A DNA stretch of 64,000 nucleotides from Wyeomyia smithii. Lineage: Eukaryota; Arthropoda; Insecta; Diptera; Culicidae. The notes beneath the pieces were generated by a model. It was not told the DNA's origin, ran no database searches, and saw only the letters and a program-made list of their open reading frames with translations. Made by a program: the position numbers and the translations under genes. Location: the NCBI RefSeq assembly GCF_029784165.1, contig NC_073696.1, forward strand, positions 114,670,665 through 114,734,664. The letters are read 5' to 3'. Numbering within the stretch: position 1 is the stretch's first letter; each line of letters begins with the position of its first letter. Shown in pieces: positions 31,177-43,065 of the stretch.

Positions 31177-33811
31177 CAGAAAGGAATCTAGTGGAACGAA
31201 ATTAATAGCGCTTTTACGGTTTGACTAGAGTGGTTTACCGGTAAAACAAAAACCGGTAAAACCGATAATTATTTCAATACCGGAATACCGGTATTGGAGA
31301 AGCCAAAAAACCGGTATTTTCGGTATTTTTCTTAAAATTGAAAAAAATTGTCACAATATTCATAAATCATTGTAAGGCTAATGAATGCTACCCACTTAGG
31401 CAGGCGTTAAAAATCACATGACGGTATATATAATATTTACGATTAGACAGAAGCAACATTGAATGTTAATTTACCCTTACCTATTTATCAATTTTTGTTT
31501 CCTTCTTAGTTCTGCTTGGATTCAGACGATGTGTTTGTGTGTATCGATAATATGTCAAAAAAAATTCATATCAACAAACCAAAACATATATTTCCTAAGT
31601 GGCTATACACACTCATACTTACAGAGGCAACTCGTGGGTTTTGAACCTACTAGTTCAACTACGAATTTTGAAAATCATAGTTTAAGGGAGTAATCAGAAT
31701 CATGTCCGCAAAAAACGCAAGTCATTATTCGTTTTGTACTATTTAAAAGTAAAACTAAAAAAATGATATATAAAAATAAATTTAGACTGATAATTTATTC
31801 TTTGTTTGGCGTCTTTATGTGCACAGGTTGCACCTAGTTATGGACAAGTTGCTCATGATACAAAGTGTTAACAGGATGAAATAATAAAAAAAAGAATTTC
31901 ATCCTAAAAATTACTGCTCCTTGAAAAAGTGAAATTTAAACAGCTGTAGCATGGTCGAAGCTTCGTCGCTCATACCGCAGCGGATTTATAAGCAATAATT
32001 CTAGCTGAGAAAAATGCTTTATAATGCTTTATAGGATTCAACTGAACTTGGACAAACTTTTTGAAGAGCATCGGATTCGTAAAATGTAAATTCGTGTCTG
32101 ATCGTCATTTCATTTTCTTCTCCATTCATTTACTCTTCTCAACAGTTTCAAATATTTTTCTCTAAGAATTTTAAAGTTATTCACTAATTTTAAAATAAGT
32201 TTTGCGATGTGATAGAAAATTGAAATAAAAATCTTCATGTTTTTTTTTTTTTTTTGCTTATATGAGTTTCAAAATTTCATTCTTCGTTATCATATCACTG
32301 GATTCATTCAAGAGATCAAATCAATGGTCGCAGTGGTCCGAATCTTACAAAAAAAATCTGGATCGTAATGAAGCATAAGTAATAAATGCAAAAACATAAT
32401 TATGCAGCGACACGTACTTCGATACAACCTGGGTTGCTAAGCAAAACAAAAATTCAAATCCCAATTTATGTATATATTTAATTGTTTTTCAGTTTTATTT
32501 TTAAATAGTATAGAGAGAATGACTTACGTTTTTTCGCGGACATGATTGTCATTACTTCTCCAAATTATGATTTTCAGAATTTCGTGGTTGAACAGGTTGG
32601 TTCAAAGACCACGAGTCGCTCCTGGTTTGTATTAATCCGCAAAAAATGAATTTTGATGAGTTTTCGACTGTTGGGATACTATAAAATGAGTCGTTCTAAA
32701 TTTTTGTGACTGCTCAGCCGAAAGTATAACATAAGTACGCAAAACATAAAAATACCGGTTTTTTACCGGTTTTTATTTTTATGAATACCAAAATACCGGT
32801 TTTTCGAAAAGTCGGTGATACCGACCACCCTAGGTTTGACCAATTGGTTTCCGATCTTCTACAAAGTTTCTTCTAACTGTACAGTTAGGGCGTCATTTTG
32901 CATGTTTGAATTGGTTCGGAATATAGCCACAAAGGTGGCGTTGCGATGCCAACTTCATTCCCTTACACGCTAGAGCTTTGCGGTATTCGACAAAGTTGTA
33001 GAACTCTAAATTTCATGAAACTTTACAGAATATACAAATTTTCTAACTCTTCAAGTTTCAGAGATCTACGAGTTTTTATAAATTTTGTCTGAATTTCACG
33101 TTTTATTGTGATAATTTTATGAATTCACTCGAAATAATTTCTTACAATTTTTATGTCGATAGAAATAATAATTACGTCGTTTTCTTCCGAGTACAGAAGT
33201 TTTTGAAGTACTTAAGTGAAAATAATACACAAAATTTGAAAAAAATACATAATTTTGTGAAGCAGATATCTCAGCGGGTAAAAAGTAGTAGCAACCATGA
33301 TTTTTTCTAAAAATTGTCCATCAAAAGATCTTTATTTTTTGGAAATTTTAATGTAGTGTTTTTTGGTGTTTTTGTGATATTTCAGTTTGAATATAACCAT
33401 AGGTTTCATATCAAAATACAATTGCTATGTATTTATTGCATGGAATACACGGTCCAGTACTCTGATACTCTATTCAACCTATGTGCAGTCTTCAGTAAAG
33501 TTTCTCAGTGTAAGAAGAACTTCAACTTGACGCTCAGTTTAGTTCGCGATTTGGCCGCAGAGATGGCGCTTCAACACCAACTTTTTATTCTTACACGCTA
33601 GAGCTTTGCAGTTTTCGACAAAGTTTCAGATTAAAAAATTTTATGTAACTTTGTAGAAGAAACGATATTTCTGTCACTAATTTTTTTTTGGAAATTTACA
33701 AGTTTGTGGAGAATTTGTTTTAGTTTCACGTTTTTTTGTAATATTGGATTGGTCAAACCCTAAGAGCGCTATTAATTTCGTTCCGCTAGATTCCTTTTCT
33801 GGCCCAGTGTG
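31177..33811. mobile_element. Inverted-repeat element carrying a hAT-like insertion
   Basis: Left end CTGGGCCAGAAAGGAATCTA then GTGGAACGAAATTAATAGCGC; the right end complement starts CTGGGCCAGAAAAGGAATCT and continues in step past the hAT site, with GGTTTGACCAATC near 33750 matching the left flank if the hAT element is removed. Inverted ends are about 60 bp. The interior holds a decayed direct repeat (TTACACGCTAGAGCTTTGCG near 32964 and 33593). No transposase. It interrupts the RT frame of the old non-LTR element between PLH and SALRLQ. Confidence 0.75.
31226..32832. mobile_element. hAT-like non-autonomous element with 8-bp TSD
   Basis: Left terminus TAGAGTGGTTTACCGG, right terminus complement TAGGGTGGTCGGTAT, each directly flanked by GGTTTGAC (31218-31225 and 32833-32840), a perfect 8-bp duplication typical of hAT elements. 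Sub-terminal ACCGGTAAAA/TTTTACCGGT repeats and a long internal inverted pair (about 31629-31733 against 32517-32620) give a fold-back structure. No transposase frame. The element sits within the left terminal repeat of the element at 31177-33811. Confidence 0.9.
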
Positions 33812-34620
33812 CAATGGAAGTAAGCTTAACATAGCATCTAGTGCCTTTGAAGGAGTACTTTGAATTGCTCTCGTGATGGAAATTGTGGCAAGTCCTTGCA
33901 ACTTACTTTTTTTCGGATTTATCGTAAGTCCCTCTTTTTTGCACCACATTGTAGGTAAATTTAGAGCATGTTGGAGTCTATCTCTGATTACATACTCCTA
34001 TTTTCCACGAACTATTACTACTATAGCGTCCGCAAAACCAATTACTTTATAGCCCGGTGATTCTAGTTGTGCTAACAGTTCATTAACCACTTATGACCAC
34101 AACAGGAGTGAGAGAGAGGGTGCCCCTCCCTGTGGGCATCCTTTTGCAGTCCTTACTGTGACTGTTGGGCCTCCATGATTGCAACTTATTTCGCTTTTTT
34201 GTAACATTCCAAATATCGAGTCAATGATAGTTTTGTCGAAGTTACGTTTTATCATAACACCTTTCATTGAATTATAAGATGCATTATCAAAAGCGCCTTC
34301 GATGTCTATAAATGCTGCTAGCATAATTTCTTTGACTTCGAATGTTTTTTCAATTTTTCTTACTAGTGCATGAAGTGCTGTTACTGTGGATTTGTTATGC
34401 TGATAAGCAAATTGATATTTATTCAAAGGTTTTGGCTTCAGATATTCTGACTTTATATAGTCATCGATGAGTTTTTTCATCAATTTCAACATGAATGACG
34501 AAAGGTTAATTGGTCTAAACGATTTTGGACTCGTTTTGTCCTTTTTATTAGCTTTCGGAATAAAGACAACACGAACTTGTCGCCAGCAATTTAGTCTAGA
34601 TTTAAAACATGTTGACGCTT
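33812..34620 (-). pseudogene. Reverse transcriptase of old non-LTR element
   Basis: On the minus strand: FIPKANKKDKTSPKSFRPIN (near 34560), LKLMKKLIDDYIKSEYLK, YQFAYQHNKSTVTALHAL, motif A AAFIDIEGAFDNAS, GCPQGGAPS, then a stop after LLLWS at about 34091. Beyond it the frame resumes with VIGFADAIVVIV, where the catalytic ADD is ADA. Then WCKKEGLTINPKKSKL and PSKALDAMLSLLPLH run to the 33812 break. RT is inactive. Style and the RNase H at 29835-30728 suggest an I/R1/LOA-group element, 5'-truncated at about 34620. Confidence 0.82.
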
Positions 34621-34699
34621 AATCTTCTGGGCAGCAGTTACTTTCTACCAATTAGCTGCTAATAAATCTACAAAAAAGCTTTTTTTTATTTTCATATAA

Positions 34700-34869
34700 A
34701 GCAAAGCAAAGCCTACAATCCGATTCGGAACTCGTCCTTCTGATTATTTATACACAGACTTCGCACAGGACAATAGCGGGGCTAGCGCTCTAGTCTCTAC
34801 CGAGCCGAGACTCGAACCTACCAGAATGAGTTATTAGTCCGGCATCGTACCTCGAGACCATCTGAGGGG
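34700..34869 (-). mobile_element. tRNA-like SINE with 14-bp TSD
   Basis: On the minus strand the 5' end carries a tRNA-like head: an A-box-like TGGTCTCGAGGTACG, then GGTTCGAGTCT (complement of 34808-34818), a good Pol III B box. The 3' end is TTTGCTTTGCTTT. Perfect direct repeats TTATTTTCATATAA flank it at 34686-34699 and 34870-34883. SINEs are copied by a partner non-LTR element; which one is unknown. Confidence 0.88.
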
Positions 34870-34883
34870 TTATTTTCATATAA

Positions 34884-37800
34884 CATTACTAATTAGTGGG
34901 GAAAATTCTATTGATTGATAGGTATATTACACTGGTTATCAGTCAATTAAAGACTGAGACAAAAGCAATCAGAATCTGACTAGTTGCCGCGACGACATTT
35001 ATTGTTTTCCAGTCCTCTTACTTAGGATTATTACCTATACCTACTTTTCCTGCGTGCATGGTGGATTACATCGACCCACCCAAAAAATGAAAGTAGAGCA
35101 CCTGTGGTAGACGAAAATCAAATAATTGCACGATAGCACACTTACATTCACACCGAAATATCAAAACAAAATATTTACTCCTAACCAGTCACCGAGAATG
35201 TTTTTGCCAATTACTGTTCCTATAGCTCTCACGGTTTACACACAAAAATTCTAGACACACGAAAAGAGGGAAAGAAAAATTTTTCGACAATGTTCATCCA
35301 ATTCCGCCGCTAATTGGAACCTCCTGTCGGGTTAACCAATGCTTCGATAGTGGGAAGCAGCAGGGTAGAAACGGGAAGAAAAAAAATGAAATGGACCATT
35401 CATCTGAAAACAAGAATTTTGCCTGGTGCATCATTCTGTGAACAGAATGCTGTTCTTCGGGCTGAAAGACAGGGTAAGTTAACCTTTTCCTCTTCGAACT
35501 TCAAAACGGTATCAAGTGGATTGACGATGAAAATCCAAACCCACCGTACAATCTCAATCAAAATCTGCAATCGCAGCTATCTGACTGGGTCTGACGGTAG
35601 GAAGGTAGATTGATGTGTCTTCTATAGCACTTCATTCACATCACATTGGGTAATCCGCGGTAACACGAGCTTTTGCTGAAGAGTGGACCGAAATGCAGTG
35701 CTCCTTATGCGCCCTACTGTATGTGGTCGTTCACTAATCACACTTCTGGTCTTTCCGAACAGGGGAAAAAACATATCTCCAGTTGATGCAGGTCAACCTC
35801 TCCGAAAGCAGATGAACTGAATCCGTATGCATACAAACGGCATGGGTGGTTTGTCGTTCGGACGTTTTCAATTAACCAAAGCTGCTACCGGAAGGGAAAA
35901 ATATCGAAACCACCTAGGAAAACGCAACGTATGGGCTGCTTCGCACTATTAACTCCGGAACCACGCCACGCACCGATTCCAGTCACGCATTTGCGCGCGA
36001 AATCCACCAACCGCTTCTTGCGTCAAACATTAACCGATTCACCTACTAGAAGTGACGCGTGTCGTCCGTCAACCGGTGCGACGCTTACACGACCGACGTC
36101 GCAATTCCCGAACATTGGCCATCCGAATCGCGTGCCAGTGTTACTCCAACACCGTTCACGAGGATACTGCTGTGGAATCCGTTCGGCTGTGATTCCGATT
36201 GCAAGTTTACACTCCAGCAGTTACTCTCTGGGCGAGAGACTTTTCCGTCTAGGCTCAGTGGAGCTTCGTGCACTGTTCGGAATTCGACCAGAGCTCTCGA
36301 ATAACGGATGAGTCCGCTGAGATCCTCCGGGAGTGCGGGCCTGTGGAATGGGGCGACATATCCAGTGGGATGAGAATTCGAGCTCGATTCTAGTTGAGTT
36401 GCTTGAGTGCTTGAGCTACCGAAAACGACGCTCAGCTGCCGCAAAGTGGAAAACGTTCATTCTTGAAAGCTTGGATGAAGTATTCTTATTTCTTTTCATC
36501 GAATCTCGCAATTTCCGGGTCAGGTATGAGGCTTTTGCATTCTGTGCTTAACAAGGTTTAGGTCTGATTCTTTTAAAACTTTCCGGATTCTGTAACCTTG
36601 CAACATTTATATACTTGATCACAATTTCGTGTAAGTAAAATGAAATCAGGTTAAAGTTTATATTTAGAGTATGGATTTAAAATCATTAGAATTATCAAAA
36701 TTTGCCTGTTTCTGCAACACTTTGCAATGCTTGCAAAAAAAAACTTCACATCAACAACTCGCCGCCGGTTCACAAGCGGCACTTTTTATAAGCTATAATA
36801 AAAAAGTTAAAAAGGTTCTACATCACTTCTAACAAACCAAAGCACCTAGGAGAGAGGGGATAAATATATCAATGATTGAGGATCGGATTAAGTGCTAGAG
36901 AATGATACCGCAATTTGATATTTCTGGAGCCAGGTGGCTAAGTGGATAACTTTTCACTTCACACTGAACGAAGAAGAACCGCAAGGCTTGGAACTGAGCG
37001 TTGTGAATTATTTGGTAATAAGCACTTGTTGTTGTATGAAGTTTTTGAACCTTTAAAAATTGAACTGGAGTGAAGTCAATAAAATCATAAGTTACATTTC
37101 GGTACGTGCATATTGGATGGATTGGAAGAGCCTACAGCGTGCTGTAACCATACGATTCCACACTCGGTGCCTTAGCTTTTGTGTCCGCCGAACGAAAAAT
37201 TGACGTGATGTTTTAGCCAAAATCTAGTACAAAAAAATTTAGACGTGAATTTTCCGTCTATCAGTGCAATCATATTTTTCAAACGCTTATCGGCATGTTG
37301 AACAATTCGCGACCATCCATGCAACAGCAAAGCAAACCCCAAGCAACGGATCCGGAACTGTTGATAACAGTCGATCCTGTCATTTCCAGCTTCACCGCCA
37401 CGAAACAGCATGAGACAAGGCAGTGTACCACTAGAATCTAGTTTGGTTTTTCGAGCATTTCAGATACATTTACAGCACTTATCAAAATAATAAGTACATC
37501 ACCAGAAGTAAGATAATTTTCAAAGCTGATTTCCATTCAATAAGAGGCAAAAGAATACTGAACCCAAATTCAGATGTTCTATTTCAAATCTCAAGCTATA
37601 CTCAACTTTTTCGAACCACAGTTTATGACATGCAGCGATAGAGCCACCAAGATCGATTCAGCCGGCACGCAAAAAGGAAAAAAAAAACATTGTCAATCCA
37701 AATCAAAGCGCGAACTGTAAAAAATAGGAAATTAAAACTAACAACCACGAACGTATTTGATGGTCCACGAGAAGAACCTGACAAAACGGAAGGTTCACAG

Positions 37801-38861
37801 ATCATGGTGTGACGTAACCGTCTGGTTGAGCAAGGGTGAGAAAAATGGATTCGTGCCTGAATGAGAAGTGATATCAGCGTGTTTTTCTCAATTTTAATTG
37901 AAATTTCTAGCGGCATTCATTGATTTTCGCGGGGGTGCGGTTTAAATCAAATAGTTGCATTTTTTTTTGTTTATACACGGTCGTCTGTCTGTGACGACAG
38001 ACTTCAGTACTGTTGGTTTATTTTTTCTCGTGTACAAACGCGTCAGGCTGTAAAGTATACTTTTGGGACGTGTTTCGGTTGATCTTTCTGAAAATGAACC
38101 AGGCTCATCGGCTCCCAATTGAAATATCGTTTGCTATGAAAATGAAAGCTACAATCAGTGCATGACCATAAGATTCCCAAGCACACGTTCAAGTACTGAA
38201 GAAAAGTACCAATAGTATTCGAAAGATCGTTTCTATTCAAATGAAACCTACTTTAAAAACAAAAAAAGGGTGCCAGTGTCACTCCTTCACAAAGCAGTCT
38301 AACAATATCTTTGAAAATTTCACTGAACGTAACTGTTAATATGGTTTCTTAAAACGTCAATAAAACCCAATTTGCAAGCCATTATTTGATTACCTTTGGT
38401 GGAGAGACTTATTATTAAGCTCTTATTTCACGAACGTAATATATTTATATAGTTGAATACATTTTGCCTACATGTAACTGATGTTGGAAAAGTAATCAAA
38501 TGTTTCGAAACCCGGCAATTGTCGCAACCGCATATAAAAATATTAAACATACTGCGCAGCCGACGGCACTTCCGACTTCCGTAATTTCTGGTGGTGAGAA
38601 ACTTCGGGTAGGTAAACTATATACATCACTTTCACTTTTATTCCAGATGACCTAATCTGCCCTAATCTTGCAGACTGACGTATGCCACAGCGAGTAAAAT
38701 TTTCAGTACGAAGATTTTTCCAAAAACGTTTATATAATGAGTGTTAGGACGAATTTCGAACTATCTGATCTGTACATAATGCATTAATGTAATCACAAAA
38801 CATTACCAAACGTAAGATTTGTGGAAAAAGGTTAGTTACCTGAAGCTATGTCACCAACGTA
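34884..38861. other. Unassigned, probably single-copy sequence
   Basis: About 4 kb without transposon signatures that I recognise. A GC-richer island at 35930-36310 is listed separately. A frame at 37172-37411 (minus) and one at 37623-37916 (minus) show no domain. Confidence 0.45.
35930..36310 (-). other. GC-richer island, candidate untranslated host exon
   Basis: Base composition rises sharply against AT-rich flanks, and open frames run on both strands (35931-36311 plus, 36085-36444 minus), as happens in GC-rich non-coding DNA. On the minus strand an insect initiator-like AACAGTGCACGAAG lies near 36265. I cannot show splicing or coding. It could be a 5' UTR exon, a regulatory island or unrelated sequence. 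Confidence 0.2.
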
Positions 38862-39003
38862 GAGCCCTAGTTTATCCAGCTTTCGTAGAAGAATGTTGTG
38901 ATTTACACGATCGAACGCAGCCTTGTACACGGACTTCAAGGTTGCGTTCGATCGTGTAAATCACAACATTCTTCTACGAAAGCTGGATATACTAGGGCGC
39001 TCT
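38862..39003. repeat. ~64-bp inverted duplication at the 5' end of a retroelement
   Basis: 38862-38925 is the reverse complement of 38937-39003 with about three differences (for example AAGGCTGCG against AAGGTTGCG), separated by 11 bp. The right arm is coding (KVAFDRVNHNILLRKLDILG); the left arm is the same RT segment inverted. The result is a long hairpin at the truncated 5' end of the copy. Confidence 0.9.
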
Positions 39004-39672
39004 GCCATGCTCGTGAGATGGTTTCGTTCGTACCTGAGCGGCAGAGTTGTATGTGTCAGTCTTGGGTTGTCACATTCTGAGCCATTTACACCTGCTTCTG
39101 GAGTGTCGCATGGAAGCAATCTGGGTCCACTTTTATTTTCAATATTCAATAACGACGTTGATACTATTTTACCTCGAGGTACACGGCTTCATTTCGCAGG
39201 CGATGATAAAATCTTTTTGATTATAGCCTGCCTTGAAGACTGTCTGGAACTACAAAAGTTGATTGATGCTTTCAGTGATTGTAGCAACCGTAATCTTCTT
39301 AACTTGTGTGTGCAAAATGTAATGTAATTACCTTCAGCAGAAAGCTTCATTCAATTAGCTCTCCATACAGCTTGTCTGGGCAAACTCTTTAACGCGTAAG
39401 CCAAGTTAAAGATCTTGGCGTAGTTTTGGATAGCCAACTTACATTTCGGGCATATTACGAAGATGTTATTTTAAGAGCAAACAAGCAGCTGGGATTCATT
39501 TCTAGAGTTGCCGATGGACTCCGCGATCTAGTGTGCATGAAGGTTTTGTACTGCACTCTGGTACGTTCGATGCTCGAATCAGCAGTGGTATCCGTTCAAC
39601 AAGGTCTGGATTGATTGCATGGAAGCTGTCCAGAAAAATATGTGCGTATGGCACTAAGGCATCTACCTTGGC
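38926..39672 (+). pseudogene. RT fragment of CR1/Jockey-like element
   Basis: Motif A is in YTDFKVAFDRVNHN. SGVSHGSNLGPLLFSIFNND follows, with Q of the PQG block replaced by H. Motif C is FAGDDKIFL where YADD would be expected. After a frame break near 39330, LGVVLDSQLTFRAYYEDVIL and RANKQLGFISRVADGLRD (39426-39610) form the thumb, then VRMALRHLPWHD. Catalytic residues are altered and the frame is broken; not functional. Confidence 0.8.
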
Positions 39673-39691
39673 ATGATGCTACGAGGCTGCA

Positions 39692-42600
39692 CTGCCCATA
39701 ATCGCATATTTGTAACATTTGCAAAATGGGTTGTTCGAGCAAATCGCACTTTTATGTTTTGACCTTTAATGCATTGCTCCCAATATTTTCTTGCAAATAG
39801 ACACTTTAAATAAACTTAGTATCTTGAAGAAAGCACTACTTTACCCTATGTATACATTGAACATTACTTTTGAAGTCAAATTGGTTGAAATTTTTGTTGT
39901 TGAAATCACAGGGGAAATGAAGTTTTTCATGTATTAAACAAGCATGAGCTGAACATCAGAAAAGGGTCACGGGTGGTTGTGTACCGAACCAGAATAACTT
40001 CCGAGTTCCAAAGGATGCAGATGAGGATTTAAATGGAAGCTTTTTTGACAAAAAAGTTGAAAAAGTTATTTAGTGTGACAATTATGCGGTTATTTATGCT
40101 ATGTGACAAAACAACTTGGTATTTTTTACGACTTTTTTCAAACAAACATAAGTATATTTTTTCAGATGTAAAGCATGAGCATGAGCATGATTGACCGCCC
40201 GCGGTTGCTACTCCGTTATTGCCAGATCAGCTGTAATTACACAGAGAACCAACAGATGATGCTTGGGACTAATATTCATCTTCAATGTGTAAAAACTGGT
40301 GACCTTAATCTTTATATTAGGCAATACCAGCGCCGGCCGCATCCGAATGCAGGTCAAAGAAGGAGTGTGTATAGGAATATGTTGACGTAATACTCGCTTT
40401 ATTGGAAGCCGAGAACACCTCTGCACTTCCACGAGAAATCACTGGGATGTTGGAGAAAAGGGTAAGGTTTGCAGCAGGTTCGTTTTGGTAAACGATGCGC
40501 TGAGTTCGAGTACCGGGTTCATAATAACAAATATCGCGCGTACGAGTTCATTATACCTTCTACGGAAATCATAACGCGATTAATATGTTAGATGAAGTAA
40601 CACTGCAAAAATAAAGCGCACGCGAGAATACCGGACCTATGACTCAATCAAGACCGACTCAAATATTTGAACATCTGTTTATGTAGTCATTATGCAACTA
40701 CCGTAACGTGTCTCCCATTGATTGATCTCAGCTGACTACACAATGTTACGAAAGCTACGAGACTTGAGTCCACTTTAACGCCTCGCGACTTCTATCACTT
40801 CTTCGTGAAGTGACCCTATTTATATCAAAAATTATAACACGTTTATAACCAATCTGTAGAAAATACGACCTCATGAATGCTATCGACGCGAAGTCTCTAG
40901 ATATTCGGTCACCCGGACATCTGTCTTTGAGCTTGACAGGTCGACTAACGGCGTTTCTTGTATACTGTTCGTCTGTTCTTAAAAAGCGATTTTTTTATTT
41001 GAGACCGATTTAAAGCAGTAATAAACTAAAGAGTGTTGTTACCGTCACGCACAGGTAAGTGTGGTACATCCTAGTGAAACGCAAAATGGTATACCACACT
41101 AAGTGGACGATTCGAACTTACATATCATAAAGTTGGGTCACTACATTTCGAAAACATTTATATGAGCAAAACTCTCCCGGACCGGAGACGCGTTTTACCA
41201 AAGCATTGTGCACGACCGCTCAATCCACGACTACCGACGGAGACGCTCGGGAGCACGATATTTCACGCCGATTCTCTATTAACTGTCGATGCGAGTGTTG
41301 CCTATCAAATAGAAAAATTGGCAAAGTTTCATGCATCCAAAGCCCCAATAATTTGAAAAATGCAGATACGCAGATTGACCAAAATATATATCTTAAGTTT
41401 GTTGACAAAATGCCGAACTAGTCATTATTGGGACATAGTATACAAAAACCTCTGCTCAAAAACTAGACAAATCGATAAAATTGAATCAAAAACTAGACAA
41501 ATCGAAAAAATTGAATCATCAGATTTCGACTTCGACTAGCAACAATGCACCATATTCCGAATTCCACAAACCACACCAGTACTCTCTGGGTGACGAGTTC
41601 GAGTAATGTTACGCGTTATGTTGACTCATTGTTAAGCTGAGCGATGGGGACCTTTTTGTCAAACGACATGCGTAAAAGCATAAGTAATGTCGAACTCGTC
41701 TCCGCGGCGCATTCACACCCGGACTACAGTTTTGTCCTGTACTTTTTTTCACTTTCCGGACTATACTTTTTCTGTATCCGACTACACACTTTATCCTGGA
41801 CTACGACCGAAAGAGACAGGGTGCAGTCTAAAAACACTAATAACAAAAACAAATGCTCTCAAATAGCGTACTTAAAATATGACAGCTGAGTGTAGCGTCG
41901 CTTGCGTGTTTGTTTTCGAGCTGTAAAGTGTAGTCCAGGACGGTGTAGCACAGCCGCAGAAACGAGCTTGACACAACATTACAGTATTTCTAAACCCTTT
42001 ACAAAATGCCAGAACAATTATTATTCATTTTACCGTTTCGGATCTGCGTCTATAAAAATTTAGCATGTTTAACAAAACTTTGCTATGGCGTAGAAATAAT
42101 TATTCAAAGGCTAGTGAAGTCATAAATAGAAAAGGAATGACAATGGATATTAAAACATGGTCATCAGATATATTTCAGTTAGGAAATTCATGACATTTTT
42201 AACATTGGGAAATATCGCAGAATAGATAAACCGCAATCGTGTGGTACACCTTTTCAAGCGGTGCATGTATGAATGACAGAACAGTACGAAAATGCTACGC
42301 TGTGGTAGCACACATGAAAGATGAATTCGCCATTAAATGACGCACAAATTCATCGCTAAAAAATTCATACTATACTGCACACACTACAAGTCTACAGTCT
42401 ACAACACGAAATATAGAAAAAAAAAACAATTTGATTCTTATCGGTGAAAACTACTACCTTCGAGTCATTTATAAATAAATAAACAAACATGTCTGTAAAT
42501 GTATGCACTTATCTTTGTCATTGAATCAGCTTTCAGCAAACCAAACATGCCTCCGCTCGCACACAAACAAGTATAGCCAACTTGTTTCTATGGTCACAAC

Positions 42601-43049
42601 TGCCGCTCTCTCAGTTTCTGCCTCTCAGCAGATCGTGCCGTCGGCAAAGAATATGCTTGCACATTACCGTATCAAAGGAAAGTCACCAACACAACACTGC
42701 GCTTTGAAAGCAGCCATTTGCTAGGCGACAAATTGTAAAAAAACGGCAATAAAACTTTGAATTTCCAGATCGTTTTACTTCCAAATCACTTTCAATACAA
42801 TGTTATAACACTCGAAACACTTCCACCTACAATTACCACACGAAATTCACAATTCATTGTGCTATATACCACTATAAAATGCGATTACCACGGACGCAAT
42901 AAATAAAGCGTCTACCAACAATAGAAGCAAACTGTGACCGGTCATAAGTATATTTTTTCAGATGTAAAAAGTACTAACTATTCTAAGCATTTCCCAATAA
43001 AAATCACGAAATCCATAAAATGTCGAATGTTACAACTATGCGGTTACAG
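39692..43049. mobile_element. MITE-like element interrupting the RT copy (itself interrupted)
   Basis: The left end CTGCCCATAATCGCATATTT then GTAACATTTG mirrors the right end complement CTGTAACCGCATAGTTGTAA then CATTCG. Similarity of the ends is imperfect over about 30 bp. Without the 2.77-kb insertion at 40171-42941 it would be about 0.6 kb. Target duplication is unclear (GGCTGCA against GCCGTGCA). Confidence 0.65.
40145..42967 (-). mobile_element. 2.77-kb insertion between 26-bp direct repeats, microsatellite 3' tail
   Basis: A perfect 26-bp direct repeat occurs at 40145-40170 and 42942-42967 (begins CATAAGTATATTTTTTC). On the minus strand the insert ends in CATGCTCATGCTCATGC at 40171-40190, a short tandem tail of the kind that terminates some non-LTR elements. 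I see no RT or other domain in the 2.77 kb; a tandem pair of AAAACTAGACAAATCG units is at 41458-41517. It is best read as a non-autonomous or heavily decayed retroposed segment. The family is not recognised. Confidence 0.6.
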
Positions 43050-43065
43050 GCCGTGCATCCCTATG

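Noticed and set aside
34700..34869. Functional tRNA gene
   Set aside because: A B box is present, but the body does not fold into a cloverleaf that I can support, and the 14-bp duplications plus the TTTGC tail indicate a SINE.
35931..36444. Overlapping plus- and minus-strand frames of 119-126 codons
   Set aside because: Both strands are open because of composition; no domain, signal or splice evidence. Kept only as a low-confidence island.
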